Part shown: positions 1 to 6,092 of the stretch, piece by piece
Layout of the letters: each line of letters opens with the position of its first letter
How positions within the stretch are numbered: the first letter of the stretch is position 1
From: a virus
Virus record (IMG/VR): IMGVR_UViG_3300024507_000282
Span: 1 to 40,860 of that record
Direction: 5' to 3' (one strand)
DNA: 40,860 bases
Made by a program: the position numbers and the translations under genes
The notes under the pieces: generated by a model
Told to the model about the DNA's origin: nothing
Databases searched by the model: none
The model's input: only the letters and a program-made list of their open reading frames with translations

Positions 1-348
1 CTCTATATCGCCTTTGAGTGTGCCCAGTACTGCTAAGACAGTCTGGGGGTCTGTTAGTTCTGTCCAGGGTATAGTATCTGTTAACCAGTCTGGGTTAACG
101 TCTCGGGTAATACATTCCTTGAGGTATGCTTCAGCCCAGTCAGGGTCTAGGTAACGTAAAGCCTGGGTACCTGGGAATAACTCCAAGCAATAGATCTGCC
201 CTGTGTTTAAATCAAATACCATACTGGCCACGTGGTTCTCCTCGCCACCCCAATCCAAGTACTGGCTGTTAGGCCCCCAACACTGCCATTCAAACTTGTT
301 GGTACCTCTGGGCTGGCCTAGTATAGGCAGTATCTCTAAGATGTTCAA
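1..348 (-). CDS. Unrecognised protein, 3' end beyond window; paralog of 4559-5113
   Basis: The reading frame is open from 348 to the left edge (116 codons seen), so the C-terminus is missing. The only usable start is TTG at 348, because an in-frame TAA lies two codons upstream. The TTG overlaps the stop of the preceding gene as TTGA. The N-terminal part resembles the protein at 4559-5113: both have G-(T/S)-N, then a W-(Q/E)-C-(W/Y)-G-P-N motif, then an LD pair, a short D/G-rich turn and a hydrophobic (V/I)-(I/V)-F-D-x-x-(T)-(G/Q) strand. Function is unknown. It is the last visible gene of the minus-strand early-type operon. The TTG start is inferred from the overlap, not from a strong ribosome binding site. 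Confidence 0.7.
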   Translation of the reverse strand, partial: MNILEILPILGQPRGTNKFEWQCWGPNSQYLDWGGEENHVASMVFDLNTGQIYCLELFPGTQALRYLDPDWAEAYLKECITRDVNPDWLTDTIPWTELTDPQTVLAVLGTLKGDIE

Positions 349-566
349 AACTTAAATCCAAATATCGTATGACTAGCGGCATTGTGTGGTACGCTACTAA
401 AGCGAGCTAGGAAACTGTCAGTCCAACAACTGTACTCCAAGGCATCCTTTTCCCTACGATAGTGTACCCATTCGTGCCCTAGGTCATCTGTGATCACGTG
501 TATGATTTGAAAGTGATTACCATCACTGTCTACCCAACGGCTGTACTGCTCAATTTTTTGTGACAT
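345..566 (-). CDS. Small unrecognised phage protein (73 aa)
   Basis: The start ATG at 566 is chosen over an upstream TTG (590) because GGAG lies seven bases before it. The protein contains a compact W-V-H-Y-R-R segment followed by a C-W-x-D-x-F-L-x-R-F segment, which suggests a small folded beta/alpha domain. No catalytic motif, membrane segment or metal site is visible. Its 5' end overlaps the end of the preceding gene by 17 bases and its stop overlaps the next TTG start, so it is co-translated within the minus-strand operon. Function unknown. Confidence 0.75.
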   Translation of the reverse strand: MSQKIEQYSRWVDSDGNHFQIIHVITDDLGHEWVHYRREKDALEYSCWTDSFLARFSSVPHNAASHTIFGFKF

Positions 567-957
567 TCTTATCTCCAAATGTGTTAACAATGGCCTGGAC
601 TAAGGTCTTGGCTTCCTGTTCTGTTAGATCCAACTTAGTTGGGTTGATTCTAAAACTACGTCCTGGAAAGCGACTTTTGATAGCGGCAAACATGGTCTTA
701 AAGTCTGGGCCCTGTGCTAGAAACTCACCTGACTCAGCAAAGGCATACCAATGACCCTGATGACGTTCTACACCAAATACACACTCTTCTGGCTCTGCGT
801 CTACGTCAACAATGTCTCGGACCGCAGAGCTGACAGAATCCCCACGCATAATGCGCTCACGCATTTCGTCTTTGAGTATGGCTAAAATGCTGGCCTGTCC
901 CAAACGAAAAGCAATCCAAAAGCCAAGGCCAATTAATACATAGTCCCAAAAGTTCAT
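550..957 (-). CDS. Membrane-anchored unknown protein (135 aa)
   Basis: The start ATG at 957 (protein begins MNFWDYV) is preferred to ATG 969 because GGAG sits six bases upstream. Residues of about 5-30 form one hydrophobic segment rich in L, I, F and W, followed by a basic/acidic stretch. This suggests an N-terminal membrane anchor with a soluble domain in the cytoplasm or periplasm. The soluble part has a G-H-W-Y-A-F-A-E-S-G-E-F-L-A-Q-G-P strand-turn-strand look and ends in a charged helix. No family recognised. It lies 14 bases after the nucleotidase gene in the same operon. Confidence 0.75.
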   Translation of the reverse strand: MNFWDYVLIGLGFWIAFRLGQASILAILKDEMRERIMRGDSVSSAVRDIVDVDAEPEECVFGVERHQGHWYAFAESGEFLAQGPDFKTMFAAIKSRFPGRSFRINPTKLDLTEQEAKTLVQAIVNTFGDKNVTKN

Positions 958-971
958 AGCAGTCTCCATGA

Positions 972-1478
972 TTAATTATTTACACCAAGGGTTGAATCAA
1001 GCCAGGGCTGGCAAGCAGTCCAGGTACGATAGATATGGGCCCGGCCTCCACGGCTTTCCCATTGCATACAGTTATCTGTGCGGTCATCAATTAGGATATC
1101 TCCGGGTTGGCAGTGGTCCTGCTTGTCATGACTGTATGGCCCAAGGAATACAGGAATGCCTTCAAAGTGTTCATGTGCCCACCATACTTTATCTTGTATA
1201 GCCCAAGGCATGTCGTTGTTGTGTGGAATAGCACTTAAGAATGCCATGCCATCTGCTCGTCCTTTGCTGACTGCATCACGACAATATTGTACTAGGTCAT
1301 GTGCATTTGGCTTTAATGGTAAGTTACGATAAAAACGACTATTGCGCTTGAGCTTGGCCCATTCATCATCTGGTATGCGAGCATAAGGATCATCGTTGGG
1401 GAACTTTAATTTTAAAAAGTCTTCAGCGGCCCGACGCCAATCGGCAACTACATCATCCATGTCCAAATATATTATCAT
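972..1478 (-). CDS. 5'(3')-deoxyribonucleotidase-like HAD phosphatase
   Basis: This HAD-superfamily protein of 168 aa carries motif I at residues 6-11 (D-M-D-D-V-V, with D6 the likely nucleophile and D8 the acid/base). It also has a late acidic motif D-I-L-I-D-D-R at 127-133 that would bind magnesium, and K119 is a candidate for the conserved motif III lysine. The length and the DMDDVVADW opening fit the NT5C/deoxyribonucleotidase branch, which dephosphorylates deoxynucleoside monophosphates in the cytoplasm. In a phage this would fit nucleotide-pool control during infection. The start ATG is one base away from the previous gene's stop. The family call is firm; the exact substrate is inferred. 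Confidence 0.87.
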   Translation of the reverse strand: MIIYLDMDDVVADWRRAAEDFLKLKFPNDDPYARIPDDEWAKLKRNSRFYRNLPLKPNAHDLVQYCRDAVSKGRADGMAFLSAIPHNNDMPWAIQDKVWWAHEHFEGIPVFLGPYSHDKQDHCQPGDILIDDRTDNCMQWESRGGRAHIYRTWTACQPWLDSTLGVNN

Positions 1479-1479
1479 C

Positions 1480-1779
1480 TTAGGTCCACCTTAGAATAAA
1501 CCAATCACGCTTGGCTTCTTTACGCCAACTAAACAATCCTTTGTCTTCTACAACATAGGCATCGTTTTCTTTGGCCCAGGCTATCATTTCCTGGATTTGA
1601 TCCTCTGTGTACTGTGCAAAGTCTACCTTAACACCTTTGAGTCTAAACGGACCCACTTCACAGGTTTCCAATTTAGGACCCTTGTTTTCGTCTGCACTCA
1701 TAGGAGGCATAAACGTTCCGGGTGCGGGTATGTTTACTGTTGCGGCGGCCTTGGCCTTCTTTTTACCTTTTGTTGCCAT
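1480..1779 (-). CDS. Small protein with lysine-rich N-terminus and F-x-L-R-W tail (99 aa)
   Basis: I choose ATG 1779, which overlaps the upstream stop as TAATG; an alternative ATG lies at 1797. The N-terminus is strongly basic and Ala-rich (residues 1-16), followed by a Pro/Gly linker and then a folded C-terminal half with T-E-D-Q-I-x-E-M-I-x-W, ending in R-D-W-F-I-L-R-W-T. That tail is shared, with variation, by several other small genes between here and 3828 (a basic or acidic residue pair, aromatic, F-x-L-(R/K)-(W/F/Y)). Function is unknown. The basic head could bind nucleic acid, which is inference only. Confidence 0.75.
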   Translation of the reverse strand: MATKGKKKAKAAATVNIPAPGTFMPPMSADENKGPKLETCEVGPFRLKGVKVDFAQYTEDQIQEMIAWAKENDAYVVEDKGLFSWRKEAKRDWFILRWT

Positions 1780-2081
1780 TATTGAAACTTCATCCAAAAT
1801 TTAGTTACTAGTTCATTGCTAATCGGTTTAGTTATTATAACATAGGTCCTGGGTGCTGTGTCAACTGTATTGGTCCAGTGATCCCATTCTACGTGTATGA
1901 CCCAGCCATCTCCGTGTAGACTTTCGTGTAGATCCTTGGGCCAGCAGATATCGCCAATGTTTTGAACACACCAATCTACCACGGGCAGTTGTAGATAGTC
2001 TGCTAACTCAGGACTCTTGCCTCTAAGTATAGCATTGCCGTAGCCCTTGCTGGCACGAAACTCTAGGATCATTTCCTGCAT
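1779..2081 (-). CDS. F-x-L-R-W-family small protein, divergent tail (100 aa)
   Basis: This unrecognised protein has a W-C-x-x-x-I-G segment (around residue 37) followed by two tryptophan-rich strands, and it ends N-E-L-V-T-K-F-W-M-K-F-Q. The order W-C, Gly turn, W-rich strands, tail F-x-x-K-F matches the small proteins at 3197-3427 and 3424-3828, so I place it as a diverged member of that set. The start is uncertain: ATG 2081, or ATG 2072 in an ATGA overlap with the upstream stop. Neither has a convincing ribosome binding site at normal spacing. Confidence 0.7.
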   Translation of the reverse strand: MQEMILEFRASKGYGNAILRGKSPELADYLQLPVVDWCVQNIGDICWPKDLHESLHGDGWVIHVEWDHWTNTVDTAPRTYVIITKPISNELVTKFWMKFQ

Positions 2082-2428
2082 AGTTCTAATAGAGTTAGAT
2101 ACTTCATGTAGGCTTTTTGCACCACAGGATGCTCGATGCGTACACGTTCATCTCTGCGTAGCATTTGAACTATTTCGTCATTGTCTTTAATTCTGTGTTC
2201 GCGTTGTTCGTACCATGCCAGGATGTCTTCTAGTTCTTGCAGTTTATCTCTGGGCAGGGTTACATCCACGCAGTCAACTTCTTCTACTTCAAATGTTTGA
2301 TTTGCCAGGGCTTCTGTAGCAGTAACATTCCAAAGGTTAGTGTAGTTGCGTAGGCGAGGGATCCTACGCATCTTACGCTGACTAGGAAAGACCTGCATGT
2401 CATATTTTCTAAAGAAGTCTTTACTCAT
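2069..2428 (-). CDS. Unknown protein, paralog of 3821-4300 (119 aa)
   Basis: This mainly helical charged protein begins M-S-K-D-F-F-R-K and ends with a helix H-P-V-V-Q-K-A-Y-M-K-Y-L-T-L-L-E-L. The gene at 3821-4300 begins M-S-K-T-I-F-Y-K and ends N-P-S-V-R-K-A-Y-E-R-F-L-M-V-A-E-L, so the two share both ends. Each is followed in the operon by an F-x-L-R-W-family gene. The start overlaps the previous stop by eight bases. No catalytic motif is seen; a pairing or adaptor role with the following protein is possible but is inference. Confidence 0.72.
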   Translation of the reverse strand: MSKDFFRKYDMQVFPSQRKMRRIPRLRNYTNLWNVTATEALANQTFEVEEVDCVDVTLPRDKLQELEDILAWYEQREHRIKDNDEIVQMLRRDERVRIEHPVVQKAYMKYLTLLELCRK

Positions 2429-2678
2429 GATATGCTATTAATAAATCAAATGCTGTGGCATATTGTACTTCGGGCTCCATATGAAACCCTGTACCCCAAA
2501 CTATCCAAACTCGACGTTTGTATATTTTACGCCACCAGACAACTTTGCCTGCAATAGTTCTAACAGGCCACCACGCAAATACTTCGCGCCAGGGATAGCA
2601 GTCTGCACCATCTGTGATTATTTCGGTTGGAGTCATATCTCTAATCTTTACCCATTGATAGCCCGGGGGTGCTTTCAT
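2421..2678 (-). CDS. Trp-rich unknown phage protein (85 aa)
   Basis: This small protein is very rich in tryptophan. It has a W-W-P-V-R-T-I-A-G-K-V-V-W-W-R-K-I-Y-K-R core and ends G-F-H-M-E-P-E-V-Q-Y-A-T-A-F-D-L-L. The spacing suggests a beta-rich fold. The ending (Y-A-T-A-F-D-L-L) is loosely like the tail of the neighbouring F-x-L-R-W proteins. The start overlaps the upstream stop as TAATG with a GGGG stretch just upstream. No function can be assigned. Confidence 0.75.
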   Translation of the reverse strand: MKAPPGYQWVKIRDMTPTEIITDGADCYPWREVFAWWPVRTIAGKVVWWRKIYKRRVWIVWGTGFHMEPEVQYATAFDLLIAYHE

Positions 2679-2947
2679 TATCGATCCCCGTACTTTAAAA
2701 TGAACAATGAATGTTTTTTATCATCTACAATTTGATAACTGCTGTCTATATTGCCACCAGTCATGTTTACACGCAGTCCCCAACGGCGTTGCATGAAGTA
2801 ATTGAAACTGCTGAGGTTTGGTTCCCCATACGGACCTAGTTCATTGGCCTGATAGTCTGCCCAAGCGGCACGTAGCATACGCCAATATTGATTACGGCGT
2901 TCAATATAAGATTCGTGCGCTTCGTCGAGTTCTTTATATGCAGTCAT
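2678..2947 (-). CDS. Unknown protein of the F-x-L-R-W neighbourhood (89 aa)
   Basis: ATG 2947 is chosen because it overlaps the upstream stop as ATGA; a TTG further upstream would add eight residues. The N-terminal half is a long charged helix with several aromatics (Y-K-E-L-D-E-A-H-E, then N-Q-Y-W-R-M-L-R-A-A-W). The C-terminal half has R-R-W-G-L-R-V-N-M and ends D-D-K-K-H-S-L-F-I-L-K-Y-G. The tail K-H-S-L-F-I-L-K-Y matches the family pattern of the surrounding small genes. Function unknown. Confidence 0.72.
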   Translation of the reverse strand: MTAYKELDEAHESYIERRNQYWRMLRAAWADYQANELGPYGEPNLSSFNYFMQRRWGLRVNMTGGNIDSSYQIVDDKKHSLFILKYGDR

Positions 2948-3204
2948 GATGCCCACTTCAATGTGAACCAAGTTGCATCCTGTTCACGTTCAAATATCCA
3001 AACTAGGCCCAGGGTTTCAAAGTTGCCTTTGACATAAGCGGCTGTCCATGCGTCCACAGCCATACCCTGCTCCATGGTCATGGGTTTGAGTATAACCTTG
3101 CGCCAACCTAGTTCTTCTAAGAAACTACATAGCACACCAAAGTCTATCTCCTGTGCCATTTGTTGTCCGGCTCGATCAATTATCTCTTCTTGTATGTCAC
3201 GCAT
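2944..3204 (-). CDS. F-x-L-K-W-tailed small protein (86 aa)
   Basis: The start ATG 3204 has AAGG seven bases upstream and overlaps the previous stop by eight bases. The protein has an N-terminal amphipathic helix (I-Q-E-E-I-I-D-R-A-G-Q-Q-M), then L-E-E-L-G-W-R-K-V-I-L and an A-W-T-A-A-Y-V-K-G segment. It ends E-R-E-Q-D-A-T-W-F-T-L-K-W-A-S. The ending is the clearest form of the recurrent tail (acidic/basic pair, D, x, x, W/L, F, x, L, K/R, W). Function unknown. Confidence 0.75.
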   Translation of the reverse strand: MRDIQEEIIDRAGQQMAQEIDFGVLCSFLEELGWRKVILKPMTMEQGMAVDAWTAAYVKGNFETLGLVWIFEREQDATWFTLKWAS

Positions 3205-3427
3205 CACTGAACCTTAGACTGAATAGCATAGCATCCTTGCCACTTTTAAAGTAATAGACATTTTCAGTATCTGTCCAGCCATAGCGCCAGCGATACTTAC
3301 GACTGCGTCCGCCAGGACCAAATGTCTTTTCACACCATTGCTTAATTTCATCGTGCTCTTGCGCGGCCCAACGAGGACTAAACACTACCTTATGTTTGTA
3401 TTTGCTTTTGCGTTCTTGTATTATCAA
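3197..3427 (-). CDS. F-x-L-R-F-tailed small basic protein (76 aa)
   Basis: TTG at 3427 is preferred to GTG at 3436. An AAGGTGG ribosome binding site lies five bases before the TTG, and the TTG overlaps the upstream stop as TTGA. The protein has a basic N-terminus (E-R-K-S-K-Y-K-H-K), an I-K-Q-W-C-E-K-T-F-G segment, an R-W-R-Y-G-W strand and the ending K-D-A-M-L-F-S-L-R-F. The W-C-x-x-T-F-G element is shared with 3424-3828 (W-C-T-Q-T-F-G). It is the simplest two-motif member of the family. Function unknown. Confidence 0.74.
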   Translation of the reverse strand: MIIQERKSKYKHKVVFSPRWAAQEHDEIKQWCEKTFGPGGRSRKYRWRYGWTDTENVYYFKSGKDAMLFSLRFSDA

Positions 3428-3828
3428 CTGCGCCACCTTAATGTAAACCAGTTACGATCCTTTTCCTCTTTAAACCAAAACTTACGATTGTTCATGTACC
3501 ATCGTTCGCCGGGTGCGGGTGCTGACTTCTCTCCCCACATATTGTCACCGCTGGAGCCAAAGGTTTGTGTACACCATTCTTCCATCTTGTGCCAATTGCC
3601 GCCCACAGGCTCAACACAGTAATAACGACGACCATAGACTGTGCCTTCTGTGAGTATTAGGTCTTCTACGGGTCGCCCATAGATATCGTCAAACAATCGT
3701 TTGTATGCGGCTACCTGACTCTTGCCAGCATTACGCCCTGTAATCTGTACAATACCTCGGCCTTTGTAGGTCTTCATCTTGTCCAAGGCACGTTGTTGCC
3801 AGGGCTCTAGTTCTGCTGATTCACTCAT
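3424..3828 (-). CDS. P-loop/terminase-like N-terminus joined to F-x-L-R-W module (134 aa)
   Basis: Residues 1-45 read like the start of a phage terminase ATPase: L-x-P-W-Q-Q-R-A-L, a spacer, then V-Q-I-T-G-R-N-A-G-K-S. G31-S37 is a deviant Walker A close in form to the R-Q-x-G-K-(S/T) loop of large terminases. No Walker B or nuclease domain follows. Instead, residues 80-134 carry the W-C-T-Q-T-F-G, R-W and final D-R-N-W-F-T-L-R-W elements of the small-protein family in this operon. AGG lies six bases before ATG 3828. ATP binding is plausible; hydrolysis and role are unknown. Confidence 0.78.
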   Translation of the reverse strand: MSESAELEPWQQRALDKMKTYKGRGIVQITGRNAGKSQVAAYKRLFDDIYGRPVEDLILTEGTVYGRRYYCVEPVGGNWHKMEEWCTQTFGSSGDNMWGEKSAPAPGERWYMNNRKFWFKEEKDRNWFTLRWRS

Positions 3829-4300
3829 CAGTTACCTTATGCTCTTTGGTTAGTTCTGCTACCATTAAAAATCGTTCGTAGGCTTTACGCACACTGGGAT
3901 TTTCTAACAATGCTTCTGCTTCCTTGGCCATGGCTTTGACTGCTTCTTCACAGGCTTCTCTGGCACTGGGCCATTCTAGACTGCGAGCATCTTCGCCAAA
4001 CTCTTCGATTAACTTTTCCCAAGCGGCCTTTTGGCCCGGAGTCATCTCTTTGGCCATTTTATAGTTACGTCGAAGTTCTGTGGCCCGCATAATAACTTCA
4101 CTGATCCTGTCTTCAGCAACACGGCCAGCGGCAATCATAGGAGCATAAGCCGGATCAATATTGAAACGACGACTACTACCTCCAGGATAACATATAACAA
4201 GATGACTTCCTTTTGGAAAACTATCCATTAATGTTTGATCGTACTCATGCACAGGAATATACCTGCGCCCTTCTTTTTTGTAAAAGATTGTCTTACTCAT
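3821..4300 (-). CDS. Unknown protein, longer paralog of 2069-2428 (159 aa)
   Basis: The N-terminal third is beta-like with a P-K-G-S-H-L-V-I-C-Y-P-G-G-S-S-R-R-F segment. The rest is strongly helical and charged, with A-rich helices around residues 120-140 and the ending N-P-S-V-R-K-A-Y-E-R-F-L. Both ends match the protein at 2069-2428, but this copy carries an extra central region. ATG 4300 overlaps the upstream stop as ATGA. It is directly followed by the P-loop gene, just as its paralog is followed by an F-x-L-R-W gene, which suggests a duplicated two-gene unit. Function unknown. Confidence 0.75.
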   Translation of the reverse strand: MSKTIFYKKEGRRYIPVHEYDQTLMDSFPKGSHLVICYPGGSSRRFNIDPAYAPMIAAGRVAEDRISEVIMRATELRRNYKMAKEMTPGQKAAWEKLIEEFGEDARSLEWPSAREACEEAVKAMAKEAEALLENPSVRKAYERFLMVAELTKEHKVTDE

Positions 4301-4557
4301 AAACCACGTTTACGTCTTTCATGCAGTTCCTGGCAGAAGATACAGCGTGTGACACCTGGCTGGGCCAATTGTCTTGCCTTAGGAATATCTTCACCGCACT
4401 CTTCGCACTCCTCTAAACTAGGCTGTGCTCGTTGTTTGGCTAACTCCTGTTGAACTCTACCAATAGCATTTTGGTTGCTGATGATACTGTTAAGTTGAGC
4501 AAGTTCTTGCTCCTCATTAACGCCTGATTCAAATGTTTCGTTTTCGTTATCTGACAA
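4297..4557 (-). CDS. TraR/DksA-family C4 zinc-finger protein
   Basis: The last 40 residues carry C51-x2-C54 and C72-x2-C75 with the typical G-E-D-I-P-K-A-R between them and a C-x-x-C-Q-E-L-H-E ending, as in TraR/DksA proteins. A short helix precedes the finger. From TTG 4557 the protein is 86 aa, near the usual size of phage TraR. AAAGG lies eight bases upstream and the gene starts one base past the previous stop. An upstream in-frame start at 4644 would overlap that gene by 86 bases and add an unlike, basic N-terminus. TraR-type proteins bind the secondary channel of host RNA polymerase, so this is a likely regulator of host or phage promoters. Confidence 0.87.
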   Translation of the reverse strand: MSDNENETFESGVNEEQELAQLNSIISNQNAIGRVQQELAKQRAQPSLEECEECGEDIPKARQLAQPGVTRCIFCQELHERRKRGL

Positions 4558-4558
4558 G

Positions 4559-5113
4559 TTATTTGCCTTTCTTTTTCTTTTTTGGTTTAGGAATATCAAT
4601 AGTTGTATCTGCGTTCGCGATTGCTTCTCGTAGAATATTTTCAACTAATTGGTTAAGTGTAATGTCTTGCTCGTGTGCTAACTTCATTAATTCAAACATA
4701 TGGTCATCGTCGAGTGTAAGCGGAACCTGTACACGATCGTCGTAGTCCAGTTCCTCTAATTCGATTGCCATGGCCTTTTGGATCCAGTCATCGTCTACTT
4801 CCAAATCAACAAAGTTGACATCGTCCCATGCTTCTCTGTGATCAACCTGATGTCGTCTTGCTTCTGCGTTATGCAATTCAACAAAGGATTGATTTATTAA
4901 ACGATAGGCACGATTGCTACGATAGTCATAGGAAGTAACTTCATAGACTTCCTGCGTCTTAGTATCAAATATAATGCTGTGACTGTGTCCGTCTTGATCG
5001 CCATTCCAAGCATCCAGACAATAAGCATTGGGACCATAACATTCCCAAAGATAGTTACTACCTTCAGTGATGCGATAGTCTACAACTTCCATCCATTCTT
5101 TTAAAGTAATCAT
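4559..5113 (-). CDS. Unknown acidic protein with poly-Lys tail (184 aa)
   Basis: The N-terminal half shares the W-E-C-Y-G-P-N, L-D, I-I-F-D-T-K-T layout with the partial protein at 1-348. The centre (residues ~85-135) is very acidic. A C-terminal segment (L-T-L-D-D-D-H-M-F-E-L-M-K-L-A-H-E, then I-T-L-N-Q-L-V-E-N-I-L-R-E-A-I) resembles a ribbon-helix-helix or Arc-like helix pair. The protein ends in a run of lysines. It may be a DNA-binding protein with an acidic mask, but that is inference. ATG 5113 overlaps the upstream stop as ATGA. Confidence 0.75.
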   Translation of the reverse strand: MITLKEWMEVVDYRITEGSNYLWECYGPNAYCLDAWNGDQDGHSHSIIFDTKTQEVYEVTSYDYRSNRAYRLINQSFVELHNAEARRHQVDHREAWDDVNFVDLEVDDDWIQKAMAIELEELDYDDRVQVPLTLDDDHMFELMKLAHEQDITLNQLVENILREAIANADTTIDIPKPKKKKKGK

Positions 5114-5289
5114 TCCTCTTCTCCAAAAATATAAGCGGCCATTTTACGTTTAGTTGTTTCTTCGTCCTTCATGGCACAATCAAAACAGATGTTCTCATCG
5201 TTTGGGCCATAAGGTCTGCACTCGGCAATGATGCCACACATCTCGCAGGCTTCAGGAGCCTGCTCTGCAATTATGCCTCTGCTACTCAT
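5110..5289 (-). CDS. Small zinc-ribbon-like protein (59 aa)
   Basis: Four cysteines in two pairs (C15-x2-C18 and C35-x2-C38) with R-P-Y-G-P-N between them make a small zinc ribbon, followed by a charged helix K-D-E-E-T-T-K-R-K. A fifth cysteine is at 24. ATG 5289 overlaps the upstream stop by eight bases; an upstream start would overlap much more. Small zinc-binding proteins of this type are common in phage early operons, usually with unknown partners. Confidence 0.78.
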   Translation of the reverse strand: MSSRGIIAEQAPEACEMCGIIAECRPYGPNDENICFDCAMKDEETTKRKMAAYIFGEEE

Positions 5290-5446
5290 AGGTATGTGCC
5301 AATTTAATGTTAATAACAACTAACACCGCATTGAGCAACGCCAGTCCGTAACTTTCTTTGAGTAAACTGTCTAGGCAAGCAAATGCACACCAGCCAGCAA
5401 CAAAGTAGTTCATTTCATATATGTGTTCTTTAATCCATTTAAACAT
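5282..5446 (-). CDS. Small membrane protein (54 aa)
   Basis: ATG 5446 overlaps the previous stop as TAATG and has AAGGA eight bases upstream, so it is preferred to an upstream start at 5482. After a short basic N-terminus the protein has two hydrophobic stretches (about residues 11-25 and 30-48), consistent with one long or two short membrane segments. No lysis motif is evident. Function unknown. Confidence 0.7.
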   Translation of the reverse strand: MFKWIKEHIYEMNYFVAGWCAFACLDSLLKESYGLALLNAVLVVINIKLAHTYE

Positions 5447-5742
5447 TAGTGCAATCCTTCTTCCTCTGTATAAATCATCCAACGATGTTCTTCATTATTC
5501 CAATGACGATTGTCATAGAATGTAAAGCCAATGTGATAGCCTAGCAATGCCAGTTCAATGTTCACACCAGCATGGTCTTGTTGTGTAGTAAATTCAAATT
5601 CTAACCGCAATAGCTCTGGACATTTAAGAATTTGAACTTCCCAGAACTTGTTCTCGAAAGGAGTTGCACCTGCCCAATACTTGATGTTAGCAAAACGATC
5701 CCACCACTTAGGGTTACGGATGTTAAGGTTGAAGTAAATCAT
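5446..5742 (-). CDS. Conserved-looking unknown phage protein (98 aa)
   Basis: The protein opens M-I-Y-F-N-L-N-I-R-N-P-K-W-W-D-R-F and contains P-F-E-N-K-F-W-E-V-Q, D-H-A-G-V-N-I-E-L-A-L-L-G-Y and F-Y-D-N-R-H-W-N. The high density of aromatic and polar strand-forming residues suggests a beta-sandwich or barrel. I have an impression of this type from other tailed phages but cannot name a family. ATG overlaps the upstream stop as TAATG. Function unknown. Confidence 0.75.
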   Translation of the reverse strand: MIYFNLNIRNPKWWDRFANIKYWAGATPFENKFWEVQILKCPELLRLEFEFTTQQDHAGVNIELALLGYHIGFTFYDNRHWNNEEHRWMIYTEEEGLH

Positions 5743-6092
5743 TAGGCCGCCTTTTGTTCAGGCACTGGCAATGGTACAGGTTCACCGCCGTCGGGATCAT
5801 CCGGAGTATGATCATCTTCTTCATCTAACTGACTTTGGAAGAACTTGATTTGGTCAATCATTTGTTGACAACCTGCGCGACTCATAGTGATTTCATTGTA
5901 ACCCATGTAAAAAGAAACACGGTTATTATCGGTTAGACCCAATCTATAAAATGTTACAGGATCTTTTTCCTTTGGAGGCTCCGGCTGTTTTGCTTCCGGC
6001 ACCTTTGGCACTGCCTTGGGTTTGGGAAACTCTAAAACTTCTGCGCTATCGTCAATCATTTTCTTAAATCCTAGAAATGTTAAAAAACTCAT
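5742..6092 (-). CDS. Unknown phage protein with Pro-rich linkers (116 aa)
   Basis: The protein has a short hydrophobic N-terminus, a Pro/Lys/Glu-rich linker (about residues 23-45) and a folded core F-Y-R-L-G-L-T-D-N-N-R-V-S-F-Y-M-G-Y. A helix that could pair with another protein follows (M-I-D-Q-I-K-F-F-Q-S-Q-L), then an acidic Pro-rich tail. The two disordered arms around one small domain suggest an adaptor or inhibitor, though nothing specific can be assigned. ATG overlaps the upstream stop as ATGA. Confidence 0.75.
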   Translation of the reverse strand: MSFLTFLGFKKMIDDSAEVLEFPKPKAVPKVPEAKQPEPPKEKDPVTFYRLGLTDNNRVSFYMGYNEITMSRAGCQQMIDQIKFFQSQLDEEDDHTPDDPDGGEPVPLPVPEQKAA

